Source: Ligula intestinalis (Eukaryota > Platyhelminthes > Cestoda > Diphyllobothriidea > Diphyllobothriidae). From it: a stretch of 64,000 nucleotides of DNA. Shown piece after piece: positions 11,293 through 23,655 of this stretch. A program made the translations under genes and the position numbers. The notes beneath the pieces are model-generated. The model did no database searches and was not told the origin of the DNA. It worked only from the letters and a program-made list of their open reading frames with translations. The first letter of the stretch is position 1, and every line of letters starts with the position of its first letter. The DNA lies in contig JAYGXS010000004.1 in assembly GCA_036362985.1 (NCBI GenBank), positions 67,640,573 to 67,704,572 on the forward strand, read 5' to 3'.

Positions 11293-12754
11293 GAGACATT
11301 ATTCGGCGATGTTCAATAAATAATTAAGGACTAATTACCATATGCACAAAATATTTGGACAAAAGACAAGTTATTTTTTGTTTAAAGAAATTGGTTGCTT
11401 AAAGTGTTATACTTAATAAACTATTTAAATTTATGGTTCTCATTTAAGGCTATTTTTGACGTTTTTACAAGCCAGGAATTATCGAGAAAATTGCATTTTT
11501 CTTAACAAGCACTTAGTACCTCTTTAAGTATTTAATATGCCCATTTTTGTTCATTATTATTTATAAGTTTTCGTAAATGCGTTCTCGCTGGTATGGGAGA
11601 AATAATCAAACGATAGAGTCTTCAAAGGCATTGCCTATTACCCCAAATAAACTGAATATACTGCATACTAAATATTTAAAAAAATTAGGAAATTTGCTTG
11701 CAGCACTCGCAGGACTGTACGTTTACTTTATTGTATATTGGGTTTCTTGATTATCCTGAAAATAATTTGATGATCAGGAGATGGTCAATTCTAACTTACC
11801 AGAGGTCCAACTTACCATTTTTTAGTACATTTATATAGTTCGCACACACCTTTAATTACGTACGCAACAACTTTATGTTAATTTTTTTATTTGTTTTATT
11901 TAACTTATTTGTATCTTAGTTCAGTTTTTCAGTTCAGCTTCACGCTTTATTTTTTGATTTTAATTCAAGCCTACTTTAGTTTACGTTCTTTAGTTACTCA
12001 TTTGTTAATTTGGTTATTTTCCAATATTTGCATAATTGCACATGTTAATTATGGTGCGCTGTTTTACTGACAAGAACAAGGGTATTTAAGTAATTATTGC
12101 TGCTTCTTCTACTTTTATAAGATTTATCTTTTGTTGATATTTCCTTTCTTTAAAATTACCCAGACTGTACACTCTATTTCACCTTGTTCTGCATTTTAGA
12201 AGAGTGGAACTTTCGTATGTTGATCCGGGACCAAAAGTTGGATTTTACCTGACGCACAATATCCTTAAATCTCCATCAACGGAAATGTAGGGTTGGTGTC
12301 AGTGAAAACGTGTATCCGAATTTCTGGGAGAATGTTTTGCGGACTGTTAGCTCAGTAGCAGCCCAAGATAATTTCCTTCTTGGCAAGCCTTCAAGTTACT
12401 AAATTCCTTCTTAATGGTGGCAAAGCTTGCTTCTTGCATGAAAAATGTTGCCAAAATGGTCATTCATACTAGTTATTTTCGAACTTTGCACTGATTATGT
12501 CGCCTTTTTTGCAAGCATCTCAATTGACAATGCACCAGATTTAGTTCCACCTTCTCGAGCGGCTTTGGTTAGGTTCTTACATGTCCGTGGAAATATGCAC
12601 GACAACAAAATGCGCTAAATGTGCACAGGCTTTCCATACAGGGCTCTATGAATGGATGCCTCGGATCTTCTATGGTGAGAGTGCAATAAAGGTCACATTA
12701 GGATGATGCCATAACAGCATACTTCTCAGTTATACGATGGACCAACTTACTCTA
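11293..12754. other. AT-rich non-coding stretch
   Basis: AT-rich sequence with no long open frame, no motif and no internal repeat that I can detect. Confidence 0.55.
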
Positions 12755-13900
12755 TCGGTTGACAGTCTTTCAGGCGAAAAAAAAAGCGCGGCTTTACCAC
12801 TGTGAGAAACGAGAATTCCAAGTGTCTGGCACGTTTCGCCTTTATTCTCTCAATCATCTGATTACCCGAACATCTACTCTACCGAGTGAAGAGATTGCTC
12901 ACAGTGGCTGGAACCGCGTAGATGCGTATGTCTAGGACCAGCCGCACATACACACGACTGTTCCGCCGTGTCCCATGTTTAACCCGAAAAGTTTATTCGG
13001 CAAACATAGGTTTTCAGCATTTTCAGCATTGGACCTGTACAGATGCATCGAAAATGAAAATGGGAGAGAAAATTGTAAACATGCTACCAGACGCCACATG
13101 AAGAGCCTTGTGTGGGTTGATTGTGAATGAATCGTGTTTCATTTAGTTCACACGGTCGAAAGACATCGCAACAACGTTTTTCTATTTTTCTACCCTGAAA
13201 GCTACCTTCCAGTTAGGGCCTGGTTTACAGGCAAATGACAGCCAGCCTTCCTAAAAATGCACTGAACAGTCTTTCAGTGAGAAATGAGAATGAAAAGTGT
13301 CTGACATGCTGCCTCTCCATTCTCACAAGCATCTGACTGCCTGAAAATCTATTCTAACGAGTGAAGGGATTGTTCGTAATGGCTGAAACCACATAAAGGA
13401 GAATGACTAGGGCGAGCCACACATGATAGTTGGACCGTTGATTTCGACGATAGCCACTACGCACTTCAACGGGTTGACGCACGCGTCAACTTTAGCTGAA
13501 GGACAGTGAATGTAGACTCGCCGGGTGAATATTACTATCTGACCACACCCGCCCCAGGAATCGGTTGTCAAGACAGAGTCAAAAAGGCCGAAAATGCGAG
13601 AGCCCATATGGCTGGCGCGACCAAAACTCAACACGCGTACTAACAGCACGTCTTGCTAGGTAGGCTCCCGATAGGGAGCACCATACAGACCACATCTGAC
13701 TCTTAACTCGTAGTCAGCCACTGAACACAACAAGACACACCTGACCAACTGTTTCTTCATTCTCACAAGCATCTGACTGCCCTAGTATCTATTCTAACGA
13801 GTTTAGAGATTAATTTCAATGACTGTCACCACCTGAAGGCGTATGACTAGGGTGAGCCACACACACACATGACAGTTTGGCCGTGGTTTTCGACGCGGCC
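12755..13900 (+). repeat. Three diverged direct copies of a ~480-bp repeat
   Basis: Related segments start near 12755, 13260 and 13735. Each contains a run like TCTCACAAGCATCTGACTGCC, then TCTATTCTAACGAGT, a variable part, and GAGCCACACA with a GTTTTCGACG-like block. Spacing is about 490 then 475 bases, so the array is tandem. The second and third copies are closer to each other than to the first. No protein is encoded; the nature of the unit is unknown. Confidence 0.7.
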
Positions 13901-14269
13901 CACCGTGTACTCCATAGGAGAGTGGTGCAGGGACATTGACGTGCGCTAGATTGAAGTGAGAGTGTACTTGCGTGGCATCTACTTCACCCTCTGTTCCATT
14001 TACTCACGTGGACCTATCGTAGGGTTTAAGTAAGTAAAACACTAGCAACTGCGATCTACAGTTCCCTGTTTCTTACGAGAAGAGGACTCTTGGGAGGTGA
14101 ATTGCATCTCGTTATGTCCAAAGCATGCTTAGCGCATTCATTTCCAATGCTCACTTCAGACTCCAAAAAATTCCAATTCTCTGAGGGACAATACATGGAC
14201 TTCCGCCGAGAAAAACTCCCTTCACACTTGTTGGATATCTCTTAATGAGACGATTATTCGTGTTTTCAA
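13901..14269. other. No identifiable feature
   Basis: Nothing recognisable between the tandem repeat and the Penelope-like fragment. Confidence 0.5.
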
Positions 14270-14757
14270 CATCGAATGAGCGAAGAAGAGACACGTTTTA
14301 GACAAGAAATGAATGGCCATTACCAAACCATCTCACTTAATCCAGAATTACTCAAATAATTTTACAAACCTGTAATCGAGAGATTTCACATGAACCGAAA
14401 AACAGGTACTTTCTTTGAGAATGAAATTCAATCTTCCTGATTCAAATTATCTAAAATTTGTTGCAAATTTTCAATCCATAACAGATAAGCGGTTCTCAAT
14501 CCGGAATAACAGTGTTAACGCCCTAAAGAACCGAGCCCTTTTTCAGTATTATCACAAGAAGAAAAGAAGCCAACAAAATCTCTCAAACCGGACAAAAGCA
14601 TTGTCATTCTTCTTGCAGATAAAGAAGGCTCAACTACAAGATAACGATGCAAAGGTGCTGCCATTACTAGAAGACAAATCAACCCACAAAACTCTTAGAG
14701 GGAACCCCACCAAAACACAGATTGTAACCATTGAAAAGGTACTTAAAAGTTCAGAAA
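14270..14757 (+). mobile_element. Penelope-like element, N-terminal RT-proximal fragment
   Basis: In one frame, about 14580-14640 reads LKPDKSIVILLADKEGSTT. After a one-base shift, the frame 14415-14792 reads NDAKVLPLLEDKSTHKT and GNPTKTQIVTIEKVLK. The ADKEG...LLED pattern is the conserved block ahead of the reverse transcriptase core in Penelope-like elements. The fragment ends where it meets the end of the opposite-strand Penelope-like element near 14760. It contains stops and a frameshift. Confidence 0.7.
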
Positions 14758-14796
14758 AAAGAGAAGCGTTCACTGGGAGAGGTTTATTATAAGCCT

Positions 14797-14833
14797 GACG
14801 TTTCGAGTAGTGGTCTCGTCTACCAATCTTCAG
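14797..14833 (-). ncRNA. Hammerhead-ribozyme-like core at Penelope-like element end
   Basis: On the minus strand, CTGAAGA (14833-14827) is followed by a segment able to form a short stem (GGTAG with CTACT, or TGGT with ACCA), then GAAAC and GTC (14804-14797). The putative stem III is the ACGT palindrome. It lies just after the C-terminal tail of the element, where Penelope-like terminal repeats are known to carry hammerheads (established for the family). The activity is inferred. Confidence 0.6.
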
Positions 14834-16106
14834 AGAATGGGTACTCTGGCTCAAAGCCCTCGTCGTTATACCGTCCGTTCTTTCGTGTGCCTGTTCGACC
14901 AATCACGTTTGAGCCACTCTGTGTTTGTCTCTGGCTGTGTCCTCGGTCTTCTCGTCACCTGGTCTCCTGCCTGTCACCGTGTCGCCCTCTTGAATGTTCG
15001 TCCCGTGGCCTTTTGTGACGCCATGACTGGTGCTCGGAACAAGCACGTTGGCCGCGGCGGCGGCTGACCGCGTGATAATGCCGCATACGCTGGTGTCAGG
15101 CCTCCGTGTGTTGATTCCGTCGCCTCTCGTGGTGTCTGGAGTGGTTTCCGGTATGCCCACGCTGATGTTGTCTACCCGCGTGTCAACTTCACGTGCGTCG
15201 GTGTTGGCCTCTGAGGGCTTGGTTTATCGTCCTCCGTCACGCCCGGACTTGTTTCCTGCCCGCGTTGTCCGATATCGCGTCCACCCCCAGATAAGAAGGT
15301 GCTTAAAACAACAAAGGGGGGCGGTAAATTTATGTGACGGTTGACTGAACAGTCGGTCGACATCCAGGCCTCTTAAATCTGCCTTGACGTATGATCATCA
15401 CTGCGGCACACAATTTTAACTGTGTCAAAGTTGAAGTCGTGTCCCATCGCGGCCGCATGGGTGGCTACCTCCGACTTTTAGTCCAACATCCTCACGGCCC
15501 GCTCATGCTCCTGCATTCGCGTTTAAAGTTTTCATCCGGTTTCTCCAAAATAATTTCACGTTCCACAGCTGCACTAAAGTCAGTATACAACGCCTGATTT
15601 CTCCTGTTTAGGTATAGGGTCTTTCGGTTGCATTACCTGCTGTCGGATGGTGCATGTAGGCTTGTGGGCAACCCCTATTCAAAGAGGTGCGAGAGATCTA
15701 GCCACAACTTGGGAAATGTCTTTCATGTACGGGATGCTCCGCCACGACTTTGATAAGCCGGGTCCCTCGGTTCGCGGGTTGGGTGGCATTTGAGCCCGTT
15801 CAACAAAAGCTCGTGGATAGCCATTTTCTCTTAACAGTTCTCGGAGGAGCTTTGTCTCGTCACGTCTGGCAGCTGGCGTGCTGTAGTGGGTTTCTACCCG
15901 TCGGTATAGCGTGCGTATACAACTGCGCTTGTGTTGTAGCGGATGATTGCTATTGTAACTCAATATTTGTGACGTGTTTGTTGGTTTATGATAGACAGAC
16001 GTCGCTAGTTTGCCGTCCGCTTGGCGGCAAACGAGAACGTCTAGGAACGGAAGTCGGCCCTGCATCTCTTCTTCCATCGTAAACTGTAGGTCGGGAAAAA
16101 TTGAGT

Positions 16107-16679
16107 TCAGTCGTTCCTTGCAGTGGTTGATTTAACTCTGGTTGATGACAACAAAAGTATCGTCAACGTAGCGTGCCCAAAACTTCGGTTCGTACTCTTC
16201 AAACAACCGTCTCTCGAGTTTATGTAGTCGATCTCAGCAATAGATCCGGAGATTGAGGACCCCATTTGAGTGCCCTTGATTTGTTCGTACGTTGTCCCTT
16301 CGAAGGAAAAGAAGATTCTGAGGCAATGCTGCACGAGTTTTTGTATATCCTGAGCTGTGGGTTGACCATCTCTCTCATCGTACTCCTGACGTAGGAGGTC
16401 GCGGACGGTTTTAACAGCAAGCGCCTGTGGTATGGAGGTGAAGAGCGAGATGACATCGAAAGACACCATCCTTTCATCTGGCTCCACCCTGATCGTCTTT
16501 ATTATTTCAAGGAAGTGTACCGCTGCATGGACTGTCGTTTGTGGGCCCGCCGTGAGAAACTTGAGTCTGTGGCATAACCAGTTTGCCAGCCCGTATGTAG
16601 GCGTGCCTCGGAGGGAGACGATTGACCGTAAGGGAACGCCTGGCTTGTGTAGTTTTGGGAGACCGTAGAAGTGGGCCAT
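16107..16679 (-). pseudogene. Penelope-like reverse transcriptase, central part (broken)
   Basis: The frame of 190 codons contains the palm motifs GLPKLHK near residues 6-12, VSFDVISLFTSIP near 72-84 and MGSSISGSIAE near 138-148. The frame then leaves the true reading: the YVDDT motif at 16156-16170 is in another frame. Penelope-like RTs are related to telomerase RT and prime at free 3' ends; that is known for the family and not shown here. A missense or frameshift after SIAEIDYIN separates motif B from motif C. Confidence 0.85.
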
Positions 16680-17199
16680 AGCCGCTTAAGTAGGCTTTGT
16701 CATGTACCAGTCATTGATGTTGATGACCTTTTCTTTCTTGAGTCGACCCAGAGTTCCAGCCACCTTTGCCAGTAGTGGCTTCGGGCCGGCGGAGTTGCTG
16801 ACTCTGTAAGACTCTTGATCACTGAGGAGCGTTGGATTTTGTTTGGGTAGTCAGTTTTATCTAGCACCACCGTTGATTGACCTTTGTCGGCAGGTAGAAT
16901 GACTTTTTACTCGTCTGCTTTTAACCCTTTTAGGGCCTTTTGCCCCCTTCCCAGAATTGAGTGAGTTTTTCGGTGTGACATAACAAGGTAGGTGACCTGG
17001 TGTCGAAGTAGCTCCTTGGTTTTGTCCGCAGCGCTAGCCTGGCATAGCACGGATTCGAAGGTGACAACAAAGGTGATCGGGTCAGCGTCGTTCGTGTTGA
17101 ATCCGGCTCCTCGTTCCAGGGACGAAGCAAATATCAGGCGATCTTGCCAAGTCCCTCAGACAAACCGACAAACCGGTGTGCCAGAGTCCAAAATTTACA

Positions 17200-18595
17200 T
17201 AAATTGGTTTTCGTTTCCCACTGAATTTCAGCAAAAGTAGCTTACGTACGTACCCTCATATACCCCTACTCCCAGCATTTCGATCTGAGAAAACGGTGGT
17301 TTTAAGGTGTTTTGGGAAGAGAGGGTGGGAAAATAGGTCAGGCAGAGAAGGAAATTTTTAGAAGTAAGTGTTTACTGAAAAAAATGTAGTCGAAGCTGCT
17401 TCCCGAGGCCGCTAGGAGCAGGTTGTTCCGCATTTAAATTGAAGGTGTGCGCGGCGCTTCGCGCTGCGGTCTATGATAATCTGACTCAGTACGGTAAGAA
17501 TGGCCTCATGTAAGTTGCATTCGACGGCCTCCTTACCATTATTTCAATTTTTCAGGAATTCCAAGAAAACTGCAATTTTATGATTGGGTTTTTCCGCAGT
17601 AAGTTAAACGATAATATAAATTAGGAAAACCTACAGATAAAAGTCAACAAAACTTCTTAATACAGTAAAATAAAAATGCATATAGCAGTTATTAAAGTAT
17701 TTTTCACTGCTTATCCTAATTCCCCGCACAAAAACCTACAAACACAGTTTTCGTAGGACGACATGCTGGGAATAGTGATAAATGAGGGGTACTTCATACG
17801 CTTCTGTTACTAGAATTACTTCTAGCCCATTATATTTCTTTACAATTTTCAAATTCATAGAGTTTATTGTGTACAGAAGGAGGTGGAGAATAGGCAGAGG
17901 GAATTGAACTGCCAGAAGAGGGAGTAGCTGCCGGCAGCGTCTGAAGTGGGGTGACCATGGGAATCGCCACCGCGTCCGGAGTGGCCTTTGTGTGAGTCGG
18001 CCTTGATTGGTCAGATGGAAGGATGGACGGGCATAGACGGGCAGTACCCGCCGGCGGCGGCAAGCCTTGGCACGGGCTCGCCTGTGGGAAGTGAGTCACC
18101 AAAGGCACAGTGTCAAGACAGAGTCAAGAAGGCCAAAGATGGAAGAGGGTGCAGGTGACTAACACCGGCGATGCCGCCCCTAAACGTGCCACAAAAACCT
18201 AGTCCAGATCCCACCTGACTGCGAATACCAGGAAGACAACATTCAGACAGAGTCATTGCAGCCTGACTGTCAGTCAGCCACTCCACGCAAAAATCCACTG
18301 GACAGCCCCAGCGTCTGAGTAATCTCGACATTTGGCAAGCTTCCAAGCCTCGGCTCGAACGCACTGTGATAGGTTTAAATGCATCAGATTGTATTAAGTA
18401 GGGTGCACTGAGCCGTCGACCTTCCCCTCGAGTCCCAATCAGCCCATCGTCCAAACTGATACGTTTTTCCTATTCGGGGTAGGCGCAGTGACGAGGTCGT
18501 GCTGTGGCACGCGCAGATGGGTTCGCAACCCCTGCCGGCCAAGTCCGACAAAAACAGATGAAGCAGTCGTTATGGGCTCGCGTGGATCCTGTGCT
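17200..18595. other. No identifiable gene
   Basis: Unassigned sequence between the Penelope-like element and the duplicated 1.75-kb unit. Opposing open frames at 17830-18108 and 18113-18454 have no recognisable motif and look like chance frames in GC-rich repeat. Confidence 0.5.
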
Positions 18596-19459
18596 TCTTC
18601 TGTGCATCTATATCTTAACCCTGGTCCCCAACGTGATCCACAATCTGATCCACAGCATGGTAGAGTGGGGATTCCGACTTACTCCTGAATGATGTTTAAG
18701 TAATAATGGACTTGTACTGCACCTACCTCAATGTCTCATCCCCACCTCCCCGAGGCTGGAGGCAACATCAACTCCGGGAGGTTGACGTGGCATGAGCCGG
18801 CACGTACGAGCGTCGACGCTCACCTTCCCTCCCTCAAATGTGCAACGTTTGTCGAGGACGTAGTGACAAGCCCCACCCGAAAAGCCCTTGAGAGTGGTTG
18901 TCGTGACTAGCTCTAGTCGAACGCACGTTTGTGAACGCTTGCTGTTTCCGCACTCTGGAACAGCCAATCACCAATCAACTCACACAGGACCTCACGTGAC
19001 GACTGCCGAGCAGACTTCTATTCAGACGCTGTCCGCTGGCTTGTGGTTGTGCGGTCGTCTGAAGGTCACTTTCCTACTGCCTATTCTCCCATACCTTCTG
19101 CACAAAATTAACTATTGCTACCACGCTGGCCTCCCATGACTTTTTCTTTTCCTAACGAACCGGGCCTAAAGATTGCAGTTGCCAGGGTTTAATTTAATTA
19201 ACGCCCTGCAATAAGGTCGCCCACCCCTATACTGCCTTCATTGGCCCGATCCACAGCGCATCTACCGAGCGGCCAGATTAGGGCTCACCGGCAACATAAC
19301 CTACACACTCCATCATTTATCTGAGATCGCTAAGCGACAGCCCGATATCACTCGAGTACGAGCCTCAAGGCACTTCAGGGACAAGTATTTGCCCTAACCA
19401 GATAGATCGGATAAATATCCCAGTTCCATCATATTCACGATCACAACCGACAAAGCAAT

Positions 19460-19620
19460 GAGCCCGTGCTGCGAAGGTAGAGTAATAAACTCACGGACCG
19501 AAGGCCCCAGGTTCGAATCTCGAGGAATCCTAACCTTGACCTTAGGTATGACTAACTGATGACGGTTAACAAGCCAGTAATGGCCATATCGGTCGCCCTT
19601 TGCCTTGACGGATCCACTCT
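19460..19620 (+). repeat. tRNA-like SINE piece (same family as the 54.6-57.3 kb array)
   Basis: GGTTCGAATCTCGAG near 19511 resembles a polymerase III B box. The following TATGACTAACTGATGACGGTTAACAAGCC-like body matches the marker of the array units in the CLINT1 intron. The 5' half is diverged. It is part of the duplicated unit and is also found in copy 2 near 24380. Confidence 0.6.
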
Positions 19621-19769
19621 ACATATAACTGTGCACATAATTTATACCCTTAAAATAACGCCAAAAATACAGAGCGCTTTGCTGCTGAAGTCGATGCTAC
19701 TTTTGTTAAACGTGGAATATTTTTGAGTCAGAAATCTTGAACAATCCTTCCATGGAGCAAATGTGTAAA

Positions 19770-19912
19770 TTTCTACTAATTCCTCTTGTTATACAGTTTC
19801 TTACACTAAGCTGTGATTACCAACTTGGTATATTTTTTCTTTGTACGATAGCACTACGTTTGGAATGAAAGGGTCCTTTGTGCCTTAAATATACAATTTA
19901 TTCATTAATTTA
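19770..19912 (+). mobile_element. CR1-like 3'-end insertion (solo 3' UTR)
   Basis: The end CCTTTGTGCCTTAAATATACAA followed by ATTT-like repeats matches the 3' end of the element at 4970-7452. The corresponding place in copy 2 of the duplicated unit (about 24757-24770) lacks it, which sets the limits of the insertion. It is a strongly 5'-truncated copy with no coding sequence. Confidence 0.75.
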
Positions 19913-22673
19913 CAATTGGCAGACCTCCAAGGGCTAAATACAGGAAAAAGACGAACAAGTAGATATTCAATTTTCCTATTCACGAAGTAGTCTTCTGTCT
20001 TCAAAGCCCAGCCGGCCACCCGCCGTTGGTCAGTGCCTATTTGTGTCCAAAATCCGCAAATTAGGGTGGCTTATTACTTCCCGCCTGTCGTTCCTTATCC
20101 TAGACTTTAATGTTTGGCTTCGGTACCTCCACTGCGGTGGCTGATGGCCACAGAAATTCCCACATCAGCGCCAGTGATCAGCTTTTTTAAGTCTCTCGCA
20201 CACTTCGAGGCCGTATATAGTGAATCACAGCACAGAAGCGCTGGTAAAGTCATTTTTTTGAATGTCCAAGTGTCCGATGTCCTGGATCTTGTGCGTTCCT
20301 ACTGGGTTAAATTATGCAAACAACGGCTAACAGGAAATGATTTGTGCATGTGGAGGTGTCTGTCTGACCCGATTTCGTTCTGCGATACATCTACATTTAG
20401 ACCCTGGTCCCCAACGAGATTCACAATCTGATCTACGACACCGTGCTGACTTGGTCGTGAATGATTTTAAAGTAATAACAGAATTGCTTTGCATCCACCG
20501 CACTCTCTCAGCCCCCAGAGCGACAAATTCTTGAGGCAACATCAAGTCTGAGTGATTGACGTGGCATGGGCCGGCATATACGCGTGTCAACACTTATCCC
20601 TACGCCAAATGTGCAGCATCTGTTGAGGATGTAGTGAATAGTACAACACGAAACGCACTTGAGAGCGCTTGTCCTGACTAGCTTGAGTCGAATTCACATT
20701 TGTGAAAGTTTGCTGTTTCCGGCCTCTCGAACAGTCAATCACAGGCTGAATCACACAGGACCTCATGTGACGACTGCCGAGCAGACTTCACTTCGGTAGA
20801 AGGAAGTAGTTCAGTATGGTTCAGTATATTTAGGGTAGTAGGCAATGCCTTTGAAGACCCTATTGAAAACAGTATGCATTAAATATCCAGCATAAAATAT
20901 GTCACTATAAACAGTGAGTTACGCATAAACATGTAAAAATTTTAACGTGTGCGTGTGAGCAGTCAGAATTGTCTCGTGTGTACTTCATGTATCCAACATA
21001 AAATGTGTCACTGTAAAATAGTTAGAAGCATATACAAATGTAAAGTTTTATCTATAGGTATTTCCGGGACGTAAATTATTCGTGCTTCCTTCTTCATATG
21101 AACGGTGACTGTTAAGTAGATATTCATCCAGTTTCCGTTTGAACACATCGGTGGAGTTCGCCATTACGACCTCCTCGGGCAGTCCGTTCCAGACACCAAT
21201 GACTCATTGTGAGAACTACTGCTTGCGGACCTCTAGATGGGATAGGGTTCCCCGCAGTTTGAGGATATCCCCACAGAGGTTGTTCGAAGTGGCGAAGGCG
21301 AAGTAGTCATCAAACTGCAGGGCACACTCCCGATTCCTCACGAGGCGGTACGTCTGTATGTGGTCGCCGCGGATTTCGCTATACTCAATGAAAAAATGCT
21401 AAGTGCTTCTAGCCTACTTTCGTATGATTAAGACTGAATGCCCTTCACAATTTTCGTTGCCCTTCGCTGAATTCTATCCATAATCTGGTTATCTTTGTGC
21501 ATCCATGGTCGCCACGTCGGAACGCCACATTCCGGATGTGAGCGAATAAATGTTCCTTAGATTTTGCCGAATAGTTTTTTGTCTATGTTGACAAAAGTTC
21601 GATTAATGGCAAACAGAACACTGTTCGACCTCTTGGCAGCCCTAGCACTCTGTAAAGATGGCTTCAGGCATGGCAAAATAGTGATACCCAGATCTTTTTG
21701 TTCATTGACGTTCGACAAGCACCTTCCATCGAGTACGTAGTTGTGTGAGTCATCCGTCGCGCTTACTTTCTTCGTCTTGAGTCGCAATGTGACACACTTC
21801 TAAAAGTTAAACCGCATTAACCATTTTTGGACCATTCACCTAGGCGGTCAAGTCCTTGCAGCGTTTGTTCATCATAAGCGTTTCTGATGTGTTGCCATAT
21901 CTTAATATCATCTGCAAACGAGACTCCATGTGCATAAGCGGTCGGGAAAGTTCCGAAGCCAGCTCTTGCAGTACCTTTGCTGGTATTTTGTCTGGACCGG
22001 GAGACTTAGCTTCATTAAGCGCAAGAAATTCATTCCTTACATCTTCTTCTGTGAAACAGAGGTCCTCCATGATTCTGCCATTACTCTCTGCATTGAGGTT
22101 TGTCGGATTAAAATGCAGTTCCTCAGTGAAAACAGATGCAAAAAAACTTGCTAAGGTGTTCTGCTTTTTCGAGATTGTCTATAACTTCCTCATTATTTTC
22201 ACCTTTTAATAGTGCAACTGTGTCTTTGTTTTTAAGCCTGTTGTGGATGTAACTGTAGACTACCTTTGGCTTCGTTACAGCCCGCTCGATAATTTTCGCT
22301 TCACAGTCTTTCCGCGCTTTTCGAATGTTTGATCTAGCTCGTTGAGCTTTTGGCGGAATTCTTCGAAATGTGAAGGATGGCGTGTTGATGCGTACCTTCT
22401 CCAGTGTTTGTTCTTGCGGTTTAGTTTGCTCTTCAGAGCTTGCGTTAACCAGGGTGGCCTGCTCGCCTTTTGTCCTTTTTTCAGCGGATAGTTTCGATGC
22501 ATAACTCCGCTTATAAGACCTCGGACAGTGTTCCAGTCGGCATCCGGATTACCAGTTAGAAGGTCATACCAATTTATTGCTGCTAGTTCATTTCTCATTG
22601 CGGCGTTATTTCCGCACCAGTAGTCTAACCGAAACTCCGTATTTCTCGGTTGCTTGGTGTTTGAAGCATATTT

Positions 22674-23348
22674 TCACAGCATCATGACATGGTCACTCTT
22701 TCCAAGAGGTGCGAATGACCTAATTTCGCTTGTATCAATCGGGTCTTTCGATAATACAAGGTCCAAACAGTTCGCTGTTTGTGCTTCTTTTATTCTCGTT
22801 GGGAATCCAACATCCTGCACGAGAGAGATGTCCCCCGTAAGCTCTAAGATTCTGGAGCTAAAATACTGATGAGAACCCTTAACTGATACCTTATCCCAGT
22901 TAATCAGTGGGGCGTTAAAATCTCCAGTGATCAGCGCATTTACATTTTGAGCCAGTTCACGTATTAGTTCAAACAAGGCCTCGCCACCCTCTGGAGATTG
23001 ATTTGGCGGTCTATAGACAGTCATGAAATGTAAAGTGCGTGCACCACTGGTTTTCAGTTTAAGCCATAACACTTCATAATCATGAGAGGAACCAAGTTTT
23101 CGTTCTGACGCAATGACGCCCTTCTTGACAAACACTATTATTCCTCCTCCCCTCCTATGTATCCGGCCCCGGCGAAAAACGCGGTACTTTTCGGGTACAA
23201 TTTCGGCATCCATTACGTCGGCCTGAAGCCAGATCTCTGTAATAAATATGACATCCGGCTGATGGTCAGCTATACAAACTTTGAGCTCGTCAATCTTCGG
23301 AAGAAAACTCTGTGCGTTCGTATACAGAAAGCGCAGCTTCGCCGGCAT
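22674..23348 (-). pseudogene. CR1-like APE endonuclease domain (open over 224 codons)
   Basis: This is the longest unbroken transposon frame in the window. It contains RFLYTNAQSFLPKIDELK at the start, IFITEIWL (the catalytic Glu block), GGGIIVFVKKG, LHFMTVYRPP, ALITGDFNAPLINW and GKSDHVMML at the end (the SDH block). All the usual catalytic blocks are present. The protein stops directly after the endonuclease, and the downstream RT has lost its palm, so the element is not autonomous even though this domain looks intact. Confidence 0.85.
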
Positions 23349-23655
23349 AGGGTTCCGAGCGATTTGTGGGTCGAGGTAGCTGGAAGGTCTCTGCTAATTA
23401 GCTACTTTATTGCCTGAGTTTTTGTCTGCTTTTTGTCTGTAAAACTCAGCGTTATTAGATGTCTCCAGAGGAATGACCTTTGAGTGGCAATGATTTCCTC
23501 GTTCATTATCCGCAGCATCCTCCCGCCCGCATTGGATCTCCTGTGGAGTTCGGTTTTCAGTGCGCTCTACTTCTCCCTCTCGGCAGGCGAGTACTCCCGC
23601 TGAAAAAACCGTTGGGTACTTGTTCCGTAGTTTCGATTTCATGTTTGACAGTAGC

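Larger units (their letters stand above)
14760..17190 (-). mobile_element. Penelope-like element (RT plus GIY-YIG endonuclease), decayed
   Basis: On the minus strand, starting near 17130, a frame reads LPADKGQSTVVLDKTDYP (about 16900). The open frame 16679-16107 has FYGLPKLHKPGVPLRS, VSFDVISLFTSIP (motif A) and GTQMGSSISG (motif B). YVDDT, the catalytic motif C, lies at 16156-16170 in another frame. The frame 16077-15679 carries the thumb region (GRLPFLDVLV, VYHKPTNTSQ). A broken GIY-YIG endonuclease follows, with GVVY at 15583-15597. A charged C-terminal tail (to 14903) leads to a hammerhead-like terminus. At least three frameshifts make it dead. Confidence 0.88.
18596..20384 (+). repeat. 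Tandemly duplicated ~1.75-kb unit, copy 1
   Basis: The order is: a block starting CCCTGGTCCCCAACG (18617), a block with GACTGCCGAGCAGACTTC (about 19002), a TTAACTATTGCTACCACG block (about 19106), a SINE-like piece (19460-19620), a CR1 3' end (19770-19912), and a final block 19915-20345. Every block recurs in the same order at 20385-25187. The AGACTTC block is followed directly by AGACGCTGTCCGCTGG, so this copy is the empty site for the large CR1 insertion in copy 2. CCAAT motifs and a GCAGTTGCCAGGGTTTAA end suggest part of it derives from LTR-type sequence. Confidence 0.75.

Noticed and set aside
10722..11327. 201-codon plus-strand frame
   Set aside because: It runs through the 100-N gap, so its length is artificial. 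Before the gap it overlaps the better-supported frame at 10550-11062.
14630..14902. Minus-strand frame across the junction of two Penelope-like fragments
   Set aside because: It is the reverse of a recognised plus-strand Penelope block in its first part, so it is a shadow frame.
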